Assembly: GCF_032854445.1 (NCBI RefSeq)
Contig: NC_088295.1
Location: forward strand, 18,401,385-18,465,384
DNA length: 64,000 bases
Origin: Liolophura sinensis
Lineage: Eukaryota > Mollusca > Polyplacophora > Chitonida > Chitonidae
Direction: 5' to 3'
The notes beneath the pieces were generated by a model that saw nothing but the letters and a program-made list of their open reading frames with translations, was not told the DNA's origin and did not search any database. Position 1 is the stretch's first letter. Every line of letters starts with the position of its first letter. Both the position numbers and the translations under genes were made by a program. Shown piece by piece: positions 23,701 to 34,999 of the stretch.

Positions 23701-26700
23701 TTTTATAATGAGCACATTGTTGCAAGCGTTGGCCAGGGTCTCTGTGCAGGCATATCTGCGCCGAGTGTTATGTAGATAAATCAATGACTTTTTGTCCCTG
23801 CACCAAGTACGGGATACAACGACACCAGGGTAATCAAGCGGCGCAAGGGCACACAAGACATAGAATTTCCCAGGCTGAAGCGGTTCGTTAGGGAAGCTTA
23901 ATTTCACACATTTTACATCACAGCAGATAGGATGTTTTAGACCCTAAGGCTAAAGGATTTATTATCGTTTGAAGTTAAATAAGATTTGGACACATTTCAT
24001 ATTTAAATTTATGAGAAAACAGATGACAAGAACTTTACAATGAACGTACTAAAGAAAGAAATGGCTCTTTTAATTTCAAAACGTATATCTTACAAAACAA
24101 TTTTACCTAAAGCAGCCAAGATGGCGGCCGTCCAAAAGGTTTCTCCAAGAAGAGCAGGAATATACAATAGTCCGCCCATGCGCTCACCGTACTTTCGTTG
24201 GAATGGATCCAACATTGTAACATAACCTTGCTGCCGCATTCTGTTCGCAAAGAACAGTCCGCCTAAAATGCGAATAGAATAAACATTGTTCTGTTGTAGT
24301 AATTTATGCATGGTTTACGCATGGTCGATACAATACAGAAATGATTGCTTAAGCTCAATACTGCCTCCTGTAACACACGTTTGACATATATGAAGCAACC
24401 TTACATTAGTTTTTTTAATTTGATTTGTTTGAAGAAAAATTCAGCATTTTTAACATAGTTTTGGCGAAAATTCAGATGGATTTCAGACTTACCTATAACT
24501 AGACTCAAGGCATATCCAAATGGTGCTTGGCAATACACGAGTCCTGAGGCGGCGATAACCTCTGCAGTGCCGTTGATGTACGCCCCACCCACCCAGGTAG
24601 CTGTGTACAGAATAAACAATCAACATCAGTTGTGCAAGTGAAATAGGAGTGCGGGTCTAGCGGGCAAACACATGTTTAACTTGTGTTTCAAACGGCAAAT
24701 TAACAGCAATAACGCTGGTTGTATTTAAGAGTCACAGGGTAACACACATGTTTTTGTTTGAGTCGTTTTAGCACAAATTGCACCTTCTACTGGGTACTCG
24801 GAACGAAGCCCGAAGAAAATAAAACGTTGTGCGATGCCAGTTGTAACACGCCAATTGCTCTGATGGCTTATCAGATTTTATTATGGATTTCTTCCAACAC
24901 AAAATCGAGTATTAGAAAAGTAAATATTTTCATCGATCATAATTTTAAGTTTAAAATCAGATAAAAGATGTTCTGTGACACGATGCCCTTTCGTCAGACT
25001 TGAGCAACAATATAATTGTGCACAAATACGTTTCGTCTTACGCCATACTAAACATCTGAAATTAAATCATTTTTTTTCTCGTACATAAGACCGGTTTGGT
25101 TTCAAGATCTATTTTTTCCTTACTACGATGGTGGAAGAGAATCATCGACCTGATAAACACCAGATCAGCTTGTGCCACAATAATGGTTTTGTGTAATACT
25201 ACCTCATCATATTATGAAACATTCGGCCAGCACGACCGCTTGTCCCACTCGATTAGGCTGTTACTTGTACCGTTATTGATCTCGTTCAGAGCGGATCGGA
25301 TCCAGTCGAGAGAGAATGGCGGGGGAAGAAGAGATCACGTGATACGCTATATAACAAGTGTAAATAGAACAGAAGGAACATGTCAATAACATGTCCACAC
25401 TGAGACATCGGGGTCAATCTTTTTGGATCATCGTGACGTGGAGGAAACAGTTCTGCGAGGGAGAAGAAGTTTCCCGGGTTAATTCCTACTGCGTGACCTG
25501 GCATTAGCGAGTGGTCGGCGATGGCACGTGGTCGATTAAGCAAATCCCGTCTGATGGGCTAAGCCGTGTCTCCTGGGTGTTGGGTGTCAGGACGTAGTAT
25601 ATACATATCCCTCATAACCTATTCTTCACCGACATCATCGACCTCTTCTGTGACGTTCTGTAAACTTTAATATATTAGTATCTGTCCAGATTAGTATCAT
25701 TCTCGGCAATTTGCCTTGCATTTTTAGCGAAGCGACAAATATTATAATATAAACGACAAGTATTGCTCCGTTTACATATGTGGGGGCAACTGGTTTACAA
25801 TGACATAAACTTAACTAATGAGAAGAAAACTATATACTGACTTATGAAATTATGAACTGACTTATTCTGTCGGACATATGAAACTTTTCCACATAATATC
25901 AGGACAGTTTCTCTCCAATATATTCTTAAGAGAAAACTTCTTTTGTGAAGTGGTAAGTAACTGGTCGATGTGATCGTTCCATGTTCCCTGGTTATTTAAT
26001 ATTACACCTAGATGTTATGTGATTTTCATGTTGTATTACATTTTGTGCAAAAATCTTCTACAGAAAGGCAGGTGTGACAGAGCTGAAATTTACCCTCAAG
26101 TAAAAACTCGCTGTTGATTGAGAATGTCATGTGACCGAAAACGTCTGCCATTTATATGATTGTATACTTTCACGGGTTTCCTAGTTTTCTCTGATACAGT
26201 TTTGCAGGCTTATATTTTTTACCGGAAATTTCGCAATTTTTCTGGAAGTAAAAGTGTCCCCATCTTGTAAAATGCCTCTTTTCATTCTGTATTAGATCCA
26301 TTTACAGAGATGGTAGCAGTAGCAGATAGGTTTAAAAGCGCTGGAGATGAAAAGTCAACTGAAGCTGTGCATTTACACAGTAATGGAAGAAAAGACAGTT
26401 CACAGTGTTCAGATTTTAGCTATATTTTAGCCATATTTAACTTGGTTACATATCATATTTGAAAGAGACTGGATATGTCGCACCATTCACAGAAACTCTA
26501 GTGTTTTGAGTTTTAGAGTGTCTACCTCATGATGACGGAATGCAAACAGTCTACAACAAAATATAATAGATTTCATATAATTTTGAATTAATTTGTCTAA
26601 TTTCTGTGGTGATTTATGGTTTGGGAAACGGTTGCCGGGTAAATATGAGCTTTGAATATCGAAGTATTCTCTGCAAACTGCAAACACTTCATAAAGCTAT

Positions 26701-29700
26701 TTTTATATGTTTGTCATGCCATTATATGTTTGGCACCTCGACTATATTCTGCTCTCTGGAAACATGCCATATATTCAGTATCGAATGTCTTGTGTTCGTT
26801 TTCACAGGTAACCTTGACATTTGATACGGTAGTTTAATGGTGGCAATCCGATGCTCGCCACTTCACAGTTGCCAACGACGAGATTGTTATAATCCTAGAC
26901 TTGTCCTCTCTTGGTTTGGCTTATTAACAAGCTTCAGTATAAAAGGTTACCCCAAATAGGTCCTCCTCGTCATGCAAATCCCGTGGATGAAGGTGAGAGC
27001 AGGTTGTTGTGGGGGTTGATATATCGGCGATGAGGGAGGAAGCCTGAGTGTATGGATCATGGAATAGCTATGATTAGCCACTATTAGTCTGAAGGGAGAG
27101 AATGCGGTCTGCGCATGAGACAGTCACGCACCTCCGTCTCACGCAGCCGCCATGTTACCGACACGCAAGTACCTTATTCTCGCTGTTCCCTAATCGCACG
27201 CGTCTTTAGGCTCGCTTTGCAGAATAAGTTATTTATAGATAAAACTAGAACAAAGGGTATCTTCATACCAACCATTACAACTCCCGCGGGCCTTAAGCTT
27301 GTCTGCCAAAACACTTGGCTTAAATTAAGCAGTGTTGTCACGCGACACTGTTTCCAGTGTCACCAGCAGGTTAAATCAATGATCATAGAACTACTGTTTA
27401 GCATGGTTAGTGGAATATAAGGTCATCAGCATCAATTGTTTCAGTCATACAGGAACTGTAAGTTCTTTTCTTTTGTTATTGGTTTTATGTTTATAAATGA
27501 GAACTTCAACGTTTATAGTGTTGGGCAACAATAATATTCTTGAGAACGTTGTAAAACACCACTCAAATGAATAAATACATTGTGGCAGCAACACGACTCC
27601 TGGACTTTGATCATTAAATTTGGACCAATAAGACCACCAACGTCCAATGACGGACCGTCCTGTCTTCGTTCAGGCGGAAATCCTAATATTTTACCTGACT
27701 CTCTGGTTTCCCATGGAAGGAATGCTTATGAAGGGCTTCATGAGAAACTTCCTATTTTCATATTCAAAGTGGACGTTCTCCAGTTTGACCAGTTAGTGTA
27801 AACGTACAGACGGCATATTCAAAGGCACTTTATTTTTTCATTTTATTTCATGTCCTTCACTCCTTCTACGGGGGTAAAACAATTGTAACAGTTTTGTGTG
27901 AGGGAAATCAGAAGAAATCTACCTGCGTAGATTTAAGGGCTTGAAAGTTGCTCCCACCAGCATGTGCGGAAAATCTGATCAAGATGGCCAAATTGAAACA
28001 TCACAAGGTTAGCGAAACCTCGATCTGGCATGGACCGGAAGTTGAAAGCTGGGCGCTTACACATGCCCCCGCACCTATATACCGTGTGTACATTGCCTCT
28101 GGCGTATGCACAGTTTCACAGTTAACGATTTCCTGAAGATAAATACTCTCCTGAACTAATGGAAACGTGAGTCTTCGTATGTATTCTACTGATGCTAATA
28201 AAAGGATGCGGGTAATAATTTCCATACATATATACTCTGAGGGGTCATAAATATAGATATGCCAATCGCTTATATACATAAAAAATAACTTACCTTGAAA
28301 AACATTTTCAATGGTGTAGTGAATCCATGTAGACTGCTTTTAAATATATCGAACAAAGCTTGTGTGGGCGTTTGACGTTTGGCTTCGGTATACATATATA
28401 TGTATAATTAAAGCCTTATCAGTACAATTCATTTTCTGTCTACTTTTTTCTTTAAAAGCCTTTTTTGCTTACACTAAATAATCATTTCATCAGTACTGAA
28501 ACATTATTTTCAATACACCATTGTTATGTATGACTATTTAACGTTTTCATGTACTGTTAGTCTGCGGACCTTTGTGAAAGCATAACAGGCCCTGTTATAT
28601 ATGTACAGCGCGAACCTGGCCGAAAGCACCTTGTTCAATGCTCTGTTTATTTAACTGACTGTTCATTGGCTGTTAATTCTGTGTCTAAGAATAGTTGAAT
28701 CCACCTGGAGCGTATATAAGCCGTGTTTTCTGTGCAGAGAGGGGGTATTTTTGCTGCATCCACTGGGAGCCTGGAGAGTGTGCGACGCTCTCGTATCGAG
28801 TCCATTATATTTATATGAGCTGGTGATGCCAGTTTCGTTTGGGAGGTCAGATTTTTATGCCGGCACGGTTTTTGTACCACAGTAGTACTGATGTCTGGTT
28901 TATGTGAATTTCTGCGGAAGTCACGTTTATTGGTGTTCGGATCTTTATTATGATTATACAGTGTTGACTGTGTAATTTGTTTAACACGCTGACCTCACCT
29001 GACCGACAAGGTCGTCAAGGACTCTAAACTGAAGTTTTCAGTTTTGTAAAGGACGTTCGTTCTGCCACAAGGTGACATTACTCTACGTCTCTGAACGGCT
29101 CGTTTGTGAGTTTCTGCGGGAAACTGTTCTAAAGTGGATTATACCTCCATGCCTGTATTTACCCTGTGTTGTGCTCTGCGGGTGCGACGTCATTCAAAGG
29201 CTTGACTGTTCCAGTTCTGTGTAACCTGTGTACTGTGTTCGCGTTCGCTATCCTAGCGAAGTACCTGACTAGGACAATTTGTGACTTGTGTGAATTGTGT
29301 GTTTATCCCATGGTCTTTACGTTGGAGCTCCTGGAACAACACGTTCCTTGGGATGCAAAGGTGAACTGGAAACTTTTAAAGACCGGTAATACTGATGTGT
29401 ATGTTTTTTATGTTGTTGTTGTTGAACTGTCTGTAAAACTATACGTCTCATTTAGTATATATAAAGCCATTGTTTACATTGTAATATTGAGTCACTGAGT
29501 CTGTTTTCTGTTGCTGTTTTCAATACCGTAACACCATAGCTGACCCAGCGGTCGCCCCAGCTTCTGTTCAGACTACCAAAACTTGACCAGTGATTTTGTA
29601 TGTCAGGATGCAGTACCACTATTGGACTGTGTATGAGGGTTGACACGCCCATGCAGTTTTCTATATATCTGTTACATTTACATATCTGTTACTCTGTCCG

Positions 29701-30408
29701 CTGTCATAAGAGTGAGTGAGTTCTTGGGGTTTAACGTCGTGCTCTACAATTTTTCAGTCATATGATGACGAGCTGTCATAAAACGGTGTTACACCTATGA
29801 TACGAGTCATATATCCATGGCCACGATTTATAGCAAATAGACAATAAATATATCTGCTAAATTATTTTTTTAATACCAAATATTCCATTTTCTTTTCCAA
29901 ATGAACCAAAAATGTGAGGAAGATCAATTTTTTCAAAGGGTGCACTCGGTGAGGATGGGGTGGGGGTTTGGGGGGAGAACACGTCGGTACCTCACACGGG
30001 CGCCTGCCACTGTGTACGTCGGTACCTCACACGGGCGCCAGCCACGGTGCACGTCGGTACCTCACACGGGCGCCTGCCACGGTGCACCCGTCCTCCATAC
30101 CACCATGAATTGCACCATCAATCCGCTAATCGGAGTGCCAAGCAATCTAAGGGGAAATCGCCTTGAGCTACAGAATAAAGACAGCTCTGACAACTAGAAG
30201 ACCATAAGCATTACAAGCAGTGTACCCACTAACCTGTCATGGTAAAGACGCCGACCAAGAGTCCAATGTTCCTGCCTGCAAGCATCACATCTTCACTCTC
30301 GGGGTTCACTCCGGATGCCTTGTTCTTACGGGCTGCCCATATCCCAACGATAAGAATTAACACGTAGAAAAATATAATAGCAATCACCCCAGCAACGTGG
30401 ACCGCCAT
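17710..30408 (-). CDS. SLC5A7: High-affinity choline transporter, CHT1/SLC5A7 type, copy A (complete, 8 exons)
   Basis: Na+/Cl- dependent choline uptake carrier of cholinergic terminals, plasma membrane, SLC5 fold. Coding exons in gene order: 30408-30234, 24600-24493, 24262-24107, 23590-23442, 20326-20174, 19120-18991, 18772-18555, 18375-17710 (TAA); 584 aa against 580 in human CHT1. Intron phases 1,1,1,0,0,1,0. Diagnostic motifs: [55 protein letters not shown]. Aromatic and acidic positions equivalent to human W62, Y91, W141, W254, D349 and E451 are present (W61, Y88, W138, W246, D341, E443). The NxT sequon after DW is kept. The start is ATG at 30408; an acceptor AG at 30441-30440 implies a 31-nt 5'UTR in this exon and an upstream noncoding exon. 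The cytoplasmic tail differs from both human CHT1 and copy B. Exon 4 reads VIQGLFIF where copy B and human read VIQLFCIF or VVQLFCIF. Confidence 0.96.
19378..20155 (+). repeat. 25-bp G-rich minisatellite in intron 5 of choline transporter A
   Basis: About 31 copies, period 25 bp, unit GGGTGACAATTTGGGAGGGT + TTTCT. The right end is degenerate and includes T runs; it stops about 19 bp from the exon 5 donor. On the gene-sense (minus) strand the unit has no stop in any frame, and because 25 is not a multiple of 3 the frames cycle, giving long Pro/Ser/Lys-rich open frames that are not genes. GGG clusters with 1-, 6- and 9-base loops could form G-quadruplexes on the plus strand. Confidence 0.95.
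20327..23441. other. Intron 4 of choline transporter A
   Basis: A 3.1-kb intron. A weak SINE-I fragment is at 20450-20535 (TGCTGTTTAACGCCATTCCC, AAGAATTTTTCACC). Apart from short T and CT runs I see nothing else. Confidence 0.6.
24601..28517. other. Left part of intron 1 of choline transporter A
   Basis: No coding exon recognised between exon 2 (24600) and the solo LTR. A weak SINE-I tail fragment is near 27490-27578 (CTTGAGAACGTTGTAAAACA). Short open frames such as 27115-27420 look random. Confidence 0.55.
28522..29533 (+). mobile_element. Solo LTR, probably of a Ty3/Gypsy-type retrotransposon
   Basis: The 1012-bp segment starts TGTTATGTATG and ends CCGTAACA, giving the TGTTA..TAACA inverted ends of an LTR. 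CCAT flanks it on both sides (28518-28521 and 29534-29537), a 4-bp target duplication. A TATA box TATATAAG lies at 28713-28720. No internal protein domains lie next to it, so the element has recombined to one LTR. It sits in intron 1 of choline transporter copy A, in opposite orientation to the gene. The Gypsy assignment rests only on the 4-bp duplication and the end sequence. Confidence 0.65.
29708..29772 (-). repeat. SINE-II tail fragment
   Basis: GTGAGTGAGTTCTTGGGGTT + TAACGTCGTGCTCTACAATT, then ATTTTTCAGTCATATGATGA; about 65 bp of the 3' end only. Confidence 0.75.
29981..30085 (+). repeat. Three copies of a 35-bp CpG-rich repeat next to exon 1 of choline transporter A
   Basis: Copies start at 29981, 30016 and 30051 with ACGTCGGTACCTCACACGGG, followed by CGCC(T/A)GCCAC(T/G)GTG. 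It lies about 150 bp inside intron 1, downstream of exon 1 in the gene sense. Confidence 0.9.
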
Positions 30409-30439
30409 GTCAGATTTAGTCCGGAGTCAGAATGTTCGT

Positions 30440-31548
30440 CTGAAAACAGAAATTTGGTGTTTGACTTTAGTTAACAAATACCATGTCCAAGTGCTTCTCC
30501 TTACAGTGAGTGTGGCGTGACACCTGGTGAAGTAGCAGCAAATGTAGTTCTAATCTAAGCCAGCATATCAGCGATCTATCGCTGCTTTGACGGAGGCTCA
30601 CAGTGATGTGTGAATTGGACACAGTGGCCCTTATAGAGTGCGAACTGCCGTATGTTCTGAACACGTGTTCTAGCCTGGACAGGAGACAATGGGTGGACGT
30701 CCCGCCCCCATCTGCCACGCTGCCACACCGTTATACTGCTTACTGACCACGTGCGGCAGGGTGAACCTGATGATTTCGCAGACTACCTGAGTACTGTTGT
30801 ATATTTGTACACTTCTAGACATGTAATATCTTACGAGATAGCCAAGATGACACTGTTTTCTCAATCCAGCGTAGTGAAGCGATAAACACAGAAGATTAAA
30901 TATGACCAATAAATGTTACATGCGCTGATCTCATTAGCCAAGTGAGGTAAACATAAACATTGGGTATGCATGTACCTAGAGAGTCTCTGATAAGCTGCAC
31001 ATGTATGTGTATAGGGTTAGTACAATAATGGAATTGAGTCGAATCCCACAGTTCAGTTTGTCGTATTAACTCGTGGAATTCGACTAGGACAAATGCTATT
31101 TCATATAAGTCTCCTTCACACGGTGTGATTTGTCGAATTCTACGAATTGCATGAAGTAAGGTTTGTCCTGTTTTCGTTCGACTTACCGAATTTAAGATGT
31201 CGATACGACAAAACGCACATAATTGTATTCATCACTGTTTTGATTGAGAACGTGCACAGCAGTAGTACATATAGCTTTCTGAAATATAGACAATGACTTG
31301 AATATACTCTGTTATTTTTTGGGCCTGTGTGGCGTATGAACTAAAAAGCCCTAAAGCAAAAGGCGTTGATCCAGTCATCCCTGTTCCGGGCCTATAGACG
31401 ATCGGACGTGTCGGGGGGTGGGGGGGGGGGGGGCGCTTCCGGAGTATTCATACCCCCAGTAAACTAGGGTTTATCAAACAATCTTATTCCATAAACCCCT
31501 TGGGACAAAGTTTTATTGTGACGCTTGCCGGAAATGTCGCAGTTAGAG

Positions 31549-31592
<44 letters not shown>

Positions 31593-33160
31593 GTCCGAAG
31601 TTATATATGAGGACTGTCCCGGCTTGGGTCAGCTGGACTAAAAACTTGCTCCCTTCTCATCGAAACTACTGGGTGCAGCAGTGCCAGTTATATGCCTCTG
31701 ACGTCACTGGTCTTCTTGATGAGCGACATATTGATTTAACCTTTGCCCAAATTTGGGAGAGGGACTGAGGTCTGCCAAGAAGAATCACCCAATCTGGGGG
31801 AATCACTTCTTCAGTTTATTCATAGTAACAAAAGTCAAATCGATTTGTCTTTGCTTCTCAACTTTCGCCGAGTTATTCCTGGCGGACCAAGATCACGTGG
31901 GTAGACGAGATTACCGGGCTGTCACGTGTGATATATTACCTCCATAAAGTGATTTTTAAGACTGCTCAGCAAATACGCAGCTGCCCCTCCTGAATGAAAA
32001 ACAAACCACTGTCTTTATTAGCCTACGCCTGGTCTCAAAGTTCTCCAAGCCATCTGATTGCTCTTAATAAGACAATATATCTTATATCATCCCACAGCTT
32101 ACATGCAACTGTCCGTTATAAAAATCAATCATCGTAAAATTGTCTACGTGTATCCTTATTTTGTGCTCTACTCTAATGTGTCAGGCTCTGTTTGCTGTAT
32201 GGTGTAATGGAGTTTCCTGGGTGAACTTGAATGGAGCCGATTGCTGAAATATTTTCGGCTAAACTCTTTTTTCTCCCATCGTCAGTATGCTTACATATAT
32301 AATGTGTATTCAAAACGGGTAAAATGTAAGAAAGGAATAAGGCCATTAGATTAAGACGAAGCACTAGAGTGGAATAAGCAAAAGCTTTTAGTTGTGAAAA
32401 TTATATTTTTCTTTAGTTTTAGACTACTACACAACGCATTGCCGCTGTTACAAGGTGTACCACTACACTCCTTGTAACTACACTCCTTGTAACACAAATA
32501 CACATCTCACGTCACATAGGATAGAGTTTGAACCTTCGGAATGGTGTTAACAGCCTTTCATCACATAAGAACAATACGTAAAGAACAATAGGAACAACTG
32601 AAGTAATAATGAAGTCAAACAATACTTAAAAACGTGCAAGTATCACTTCAGGATATATTGCCAATACAGTGTACACTATCTCATGTATCACGTATTCCTC
32701 TACATTACACCTGGAATTTACCAATCTGACCTGAACTGATCGCTCATAAACCAGAAATAAACATATCTACCGGCACAGGTGATTGTTACCCAGAAGCCAT
32801 AATTTTTGTACTGCAACAAACACCAACTGTGTGTCGAATTGCATTACAAATTAGGTAACAGAGTAAACAGGTTAAAGTTGCATTTTTTAACACTACATGT
32901 GCCCAATTACCCCCAACACAAACACAGCGGTCACATGAATAAGACAGCACATTGAAACATTGAATTAATAAGCACATGCCAATGCAGTGAATAACTAAAA
33001 AGAGAAAACTCACGATACAACCACGTCCTGAACAGAACAATGTTCACATGATTCTAGAGTTCTCATGAGACAACCACCATTTAAACGATGCATGAGAGTT
33101 CTCACGATACAATCACGTTCTCATGATACCAGAGAGTTACCAACATACAGCCATATTCTC
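30440..33160. other. 5' flank of choline transporter A
   Basis: Should contain the upstream noncoding exon and promoter of copy A, since the exon carrying the ATG begins with a splice acceptor at 30441-30440. Nothing can be fixed by eye. Holds a G run (31413-31433) and a (TA)n tract. No gene seen. Confidence 0.5.
31551..31590. repeat. (TA)n microsatellite
   Basis: About 20 TA units, uninterrupted. Confidence 0.95.
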
Positions 33161-33162
33161 CT

Positions 33163-33486
33163 GAGTGAGTGAGCGCTTTGGGTTTAACGTCGTACTTTAC
33201 AATTTTTCAGTCATATTACGACTTAAAGTACGGCTTTCCACCGCTTTATTATCTAGTGCTGCTTTACTGAGACGCCTAACAGAAGGCAAGTAAGCGGCCC
33301 CGCCCGAGCCATTATACTGACACGGGTCAACCAGTCGTTGCACTATCCCCTTCATGCTGAACGCCAAGCGAGGAAGTCACAACTTCCTCTTTTAAGGTCT
33401 TACCCAGATGTGATTCAACCCAGGATTGACCCAGAATCTAACGCTCCCGAAGGACGCTCTACCATCTGTGCTATCGGGGAGCCGGT
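33163..33486 (-). repeat. Full-length SINE-II (tRNA-derived)
   Basis: On the minus strand: tRNA-like head with A-box-like TAGCACAGATGGTAGAGCGT, B-box-like GGTCAATCCTGGGTTGAATC, body GCGTTCAGCATGAAGGGGAT, conserved GGCTCGGGCGGGGCCGCTTA, and tail ending CACTCACTCAC. Slightly diverged from the 4.4-kb copy. Confidence 0.85.
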
Positions 33487-34212
33487 CATGTTTTCACGAT
33501 GTGAGAGAGTCATAACGATATGAACCCTCTTGATCCATCTATCGTGGTCCGATAGCCTACAACCGAGTTCCATTTGAAACCTTTTTGGTTTCACTGCTAG
33601 TATTTACCGTTCTCATAATCTGACCAAAATATTAAACGCTTAAGACACTTTGGAGACACATGATCAGTAAAAGTGAATTGAAAGCCGTATAGCTCTAGCA
33701 ACAGCAACTTTACACGTTTGACAGGCGCGTGGTTCTTTGGCTCGCATGCTCCAAAAACACACCCATCAGCCACCCTGCCCTCATTGAGTTTATCTGTCTC
33801 TATCCGGAAACTGTGTGTCTCAAATTCGCCTATATTCTTTGTATCAATGAAATCTGTTTCACAGTGTGGTGTTGCTATAACAGAGACCGCTTGTTTGTGA
33901 TGGAATAGATTTCTCAAGCATATACACATATATAGCTTGAACCATCTCAGCAGCTGATCATTTGGTCTTGTAACAAGCGAAAATGTGAGGGCCACAGACC
34001 GCAGTAAGTTCTCTCCACATGCTGAGAGTGTGCAAGGACACTTGATGATAATTGATCGATCGTAGCTGGACACCTTATAGTGTCTGTACACAGACATACA
34101 CGATGTAGTTCTGGAGTCATACATATACATAACCATGCTTGACCACAAACTATGAATACAGGTTTTCCTCCAATACATAGAATACATGGTAAATACAATG
34201 CGACATATACAT

Positions 34213-34370
34213 GCTATACTCAAGAATTTTTCACCTATATGTCGGTTGTAAGTATTACGGTGTGAGGAAACCCGGCAGAAGGTCCTGGCAGACCAGCATG
34301 ATTAGAGAGAGGCTCCTGGATCACTGTGCTGCGCTAACACCTTAACCACTAGGCCACGAAGTCCTCCCCC
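34213..34370 (-). repeat. SINE-I copy with tRNA-like head
   Basis: On the minus strand: head GTGGCCTAGTGGTTAAGGTG, a usable A-box, then a shortened middle, ending at the ACTCAAGAATTTTTCACC box. Middle partly deleted. Confidence 0.65.
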
Positions 34371-34498
34371 AACCCCCAAGAGTCTGTCTAACCTTATAAA
34401 AATGTTACCATATATGCAACTGTTACTGGGTATGCAACTGTTACTGATATGCCACGCGGTGATCCGTCAGACGGTTAAACGTGACGTATTATGTAGGT

Positions 34499-34598
34499 GT
34501 ATGTATGTATGTATGTATGTATGTATGTATGTATGTATGTATGTATGTATGTATGTATGTATGTATGTATGTATGTATGTATGTATGTATGTATGTAC
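34499..34598 (+). repeat. (GTAT)n microsatellite
   Basis: About 25 units of ATGT/GTAT. The repeated MYVC open frames are artefacts. It is joined to SINE-II tail pieces on its right. Confidence 0.95.
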
Positions 34599-34599
34599 A

Positions 34600-34705
34600 T
34601 AGACTTGGGGTTTAACGTCGTCATCTATCAGGTATTTATGTATGCTAGGGGTCTAACGTCGTTACCGGTTGTGTATGAACGTAGGCTTGGGGTTTAACGT
34701 CGTCA
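34600..34705 (-). repeat. Tandem SINE-II tail pieces next to (GTAT)n
   Basis: Three short pieces reading GGGGTTTAACGTCGT or GGGGTCTAACGTCGT, separated by GTATG/GTAGG-type spacers. More pieces follow at 34910-34990, beyond an inserted SINE-I. Confidence 0.7.
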
Positions 34706-34706
34706 T

Positions 34707-34905
34707 CTTATTTATTTATTTGATTGGTGTTTTACGCCGTACTCAAGAATATTTCACGGCGGCCAGCATTATGGTGGGAGGAAACCGGACATAGCTTGGT
34801 GGAAACCCACGACCATCCGCAGGTTGCTGGAAGACCTTCCCACGTACGATCGGAGAGGATGCCAGCGTGAGCTGAACTTGAACTCCCAGCGCGTCGTTAT
34901 CTTTC
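34707..34905 (-). repeat. SINE-I copy, 5' truncated
   Basis: TTTATTTGATTGGTGTTTTA, GTACTCAAGAATATTTCACG, then CCAGCATTATGGTGGGAGGA and CCACGACCATCCGCAGGTTG. The tRNA head is missing. It lies inside the run of SINE-II tail pieces. Confidence 0.85.
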
Positions 34906-34909
34906 ACGT

Positions 34910-34990
34910 ATGTATGTATGCTAGGGGTCTAAAGTCGTCACCAGTTACGTATGTACGTAGGCTAGAGGTCTAACGTCGTCATCTGTTATG
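34910..34990 (-). repeat. Further SINE-II tail pieces
   Basis: Two pieces, GGGGTCTAAAGTCGTCACCA and GAGGTCTAACGTCGTCATCT, continuing the series left of the inserted SINE-I. Confidence 0.6.
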
Positions 34991-34999
34991 TATTATCAT

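Noticed and set aside
34402-34697. Open frames made of MYVC repeats
   Set aside because: Translation of the (GTAT)n microsatellite.
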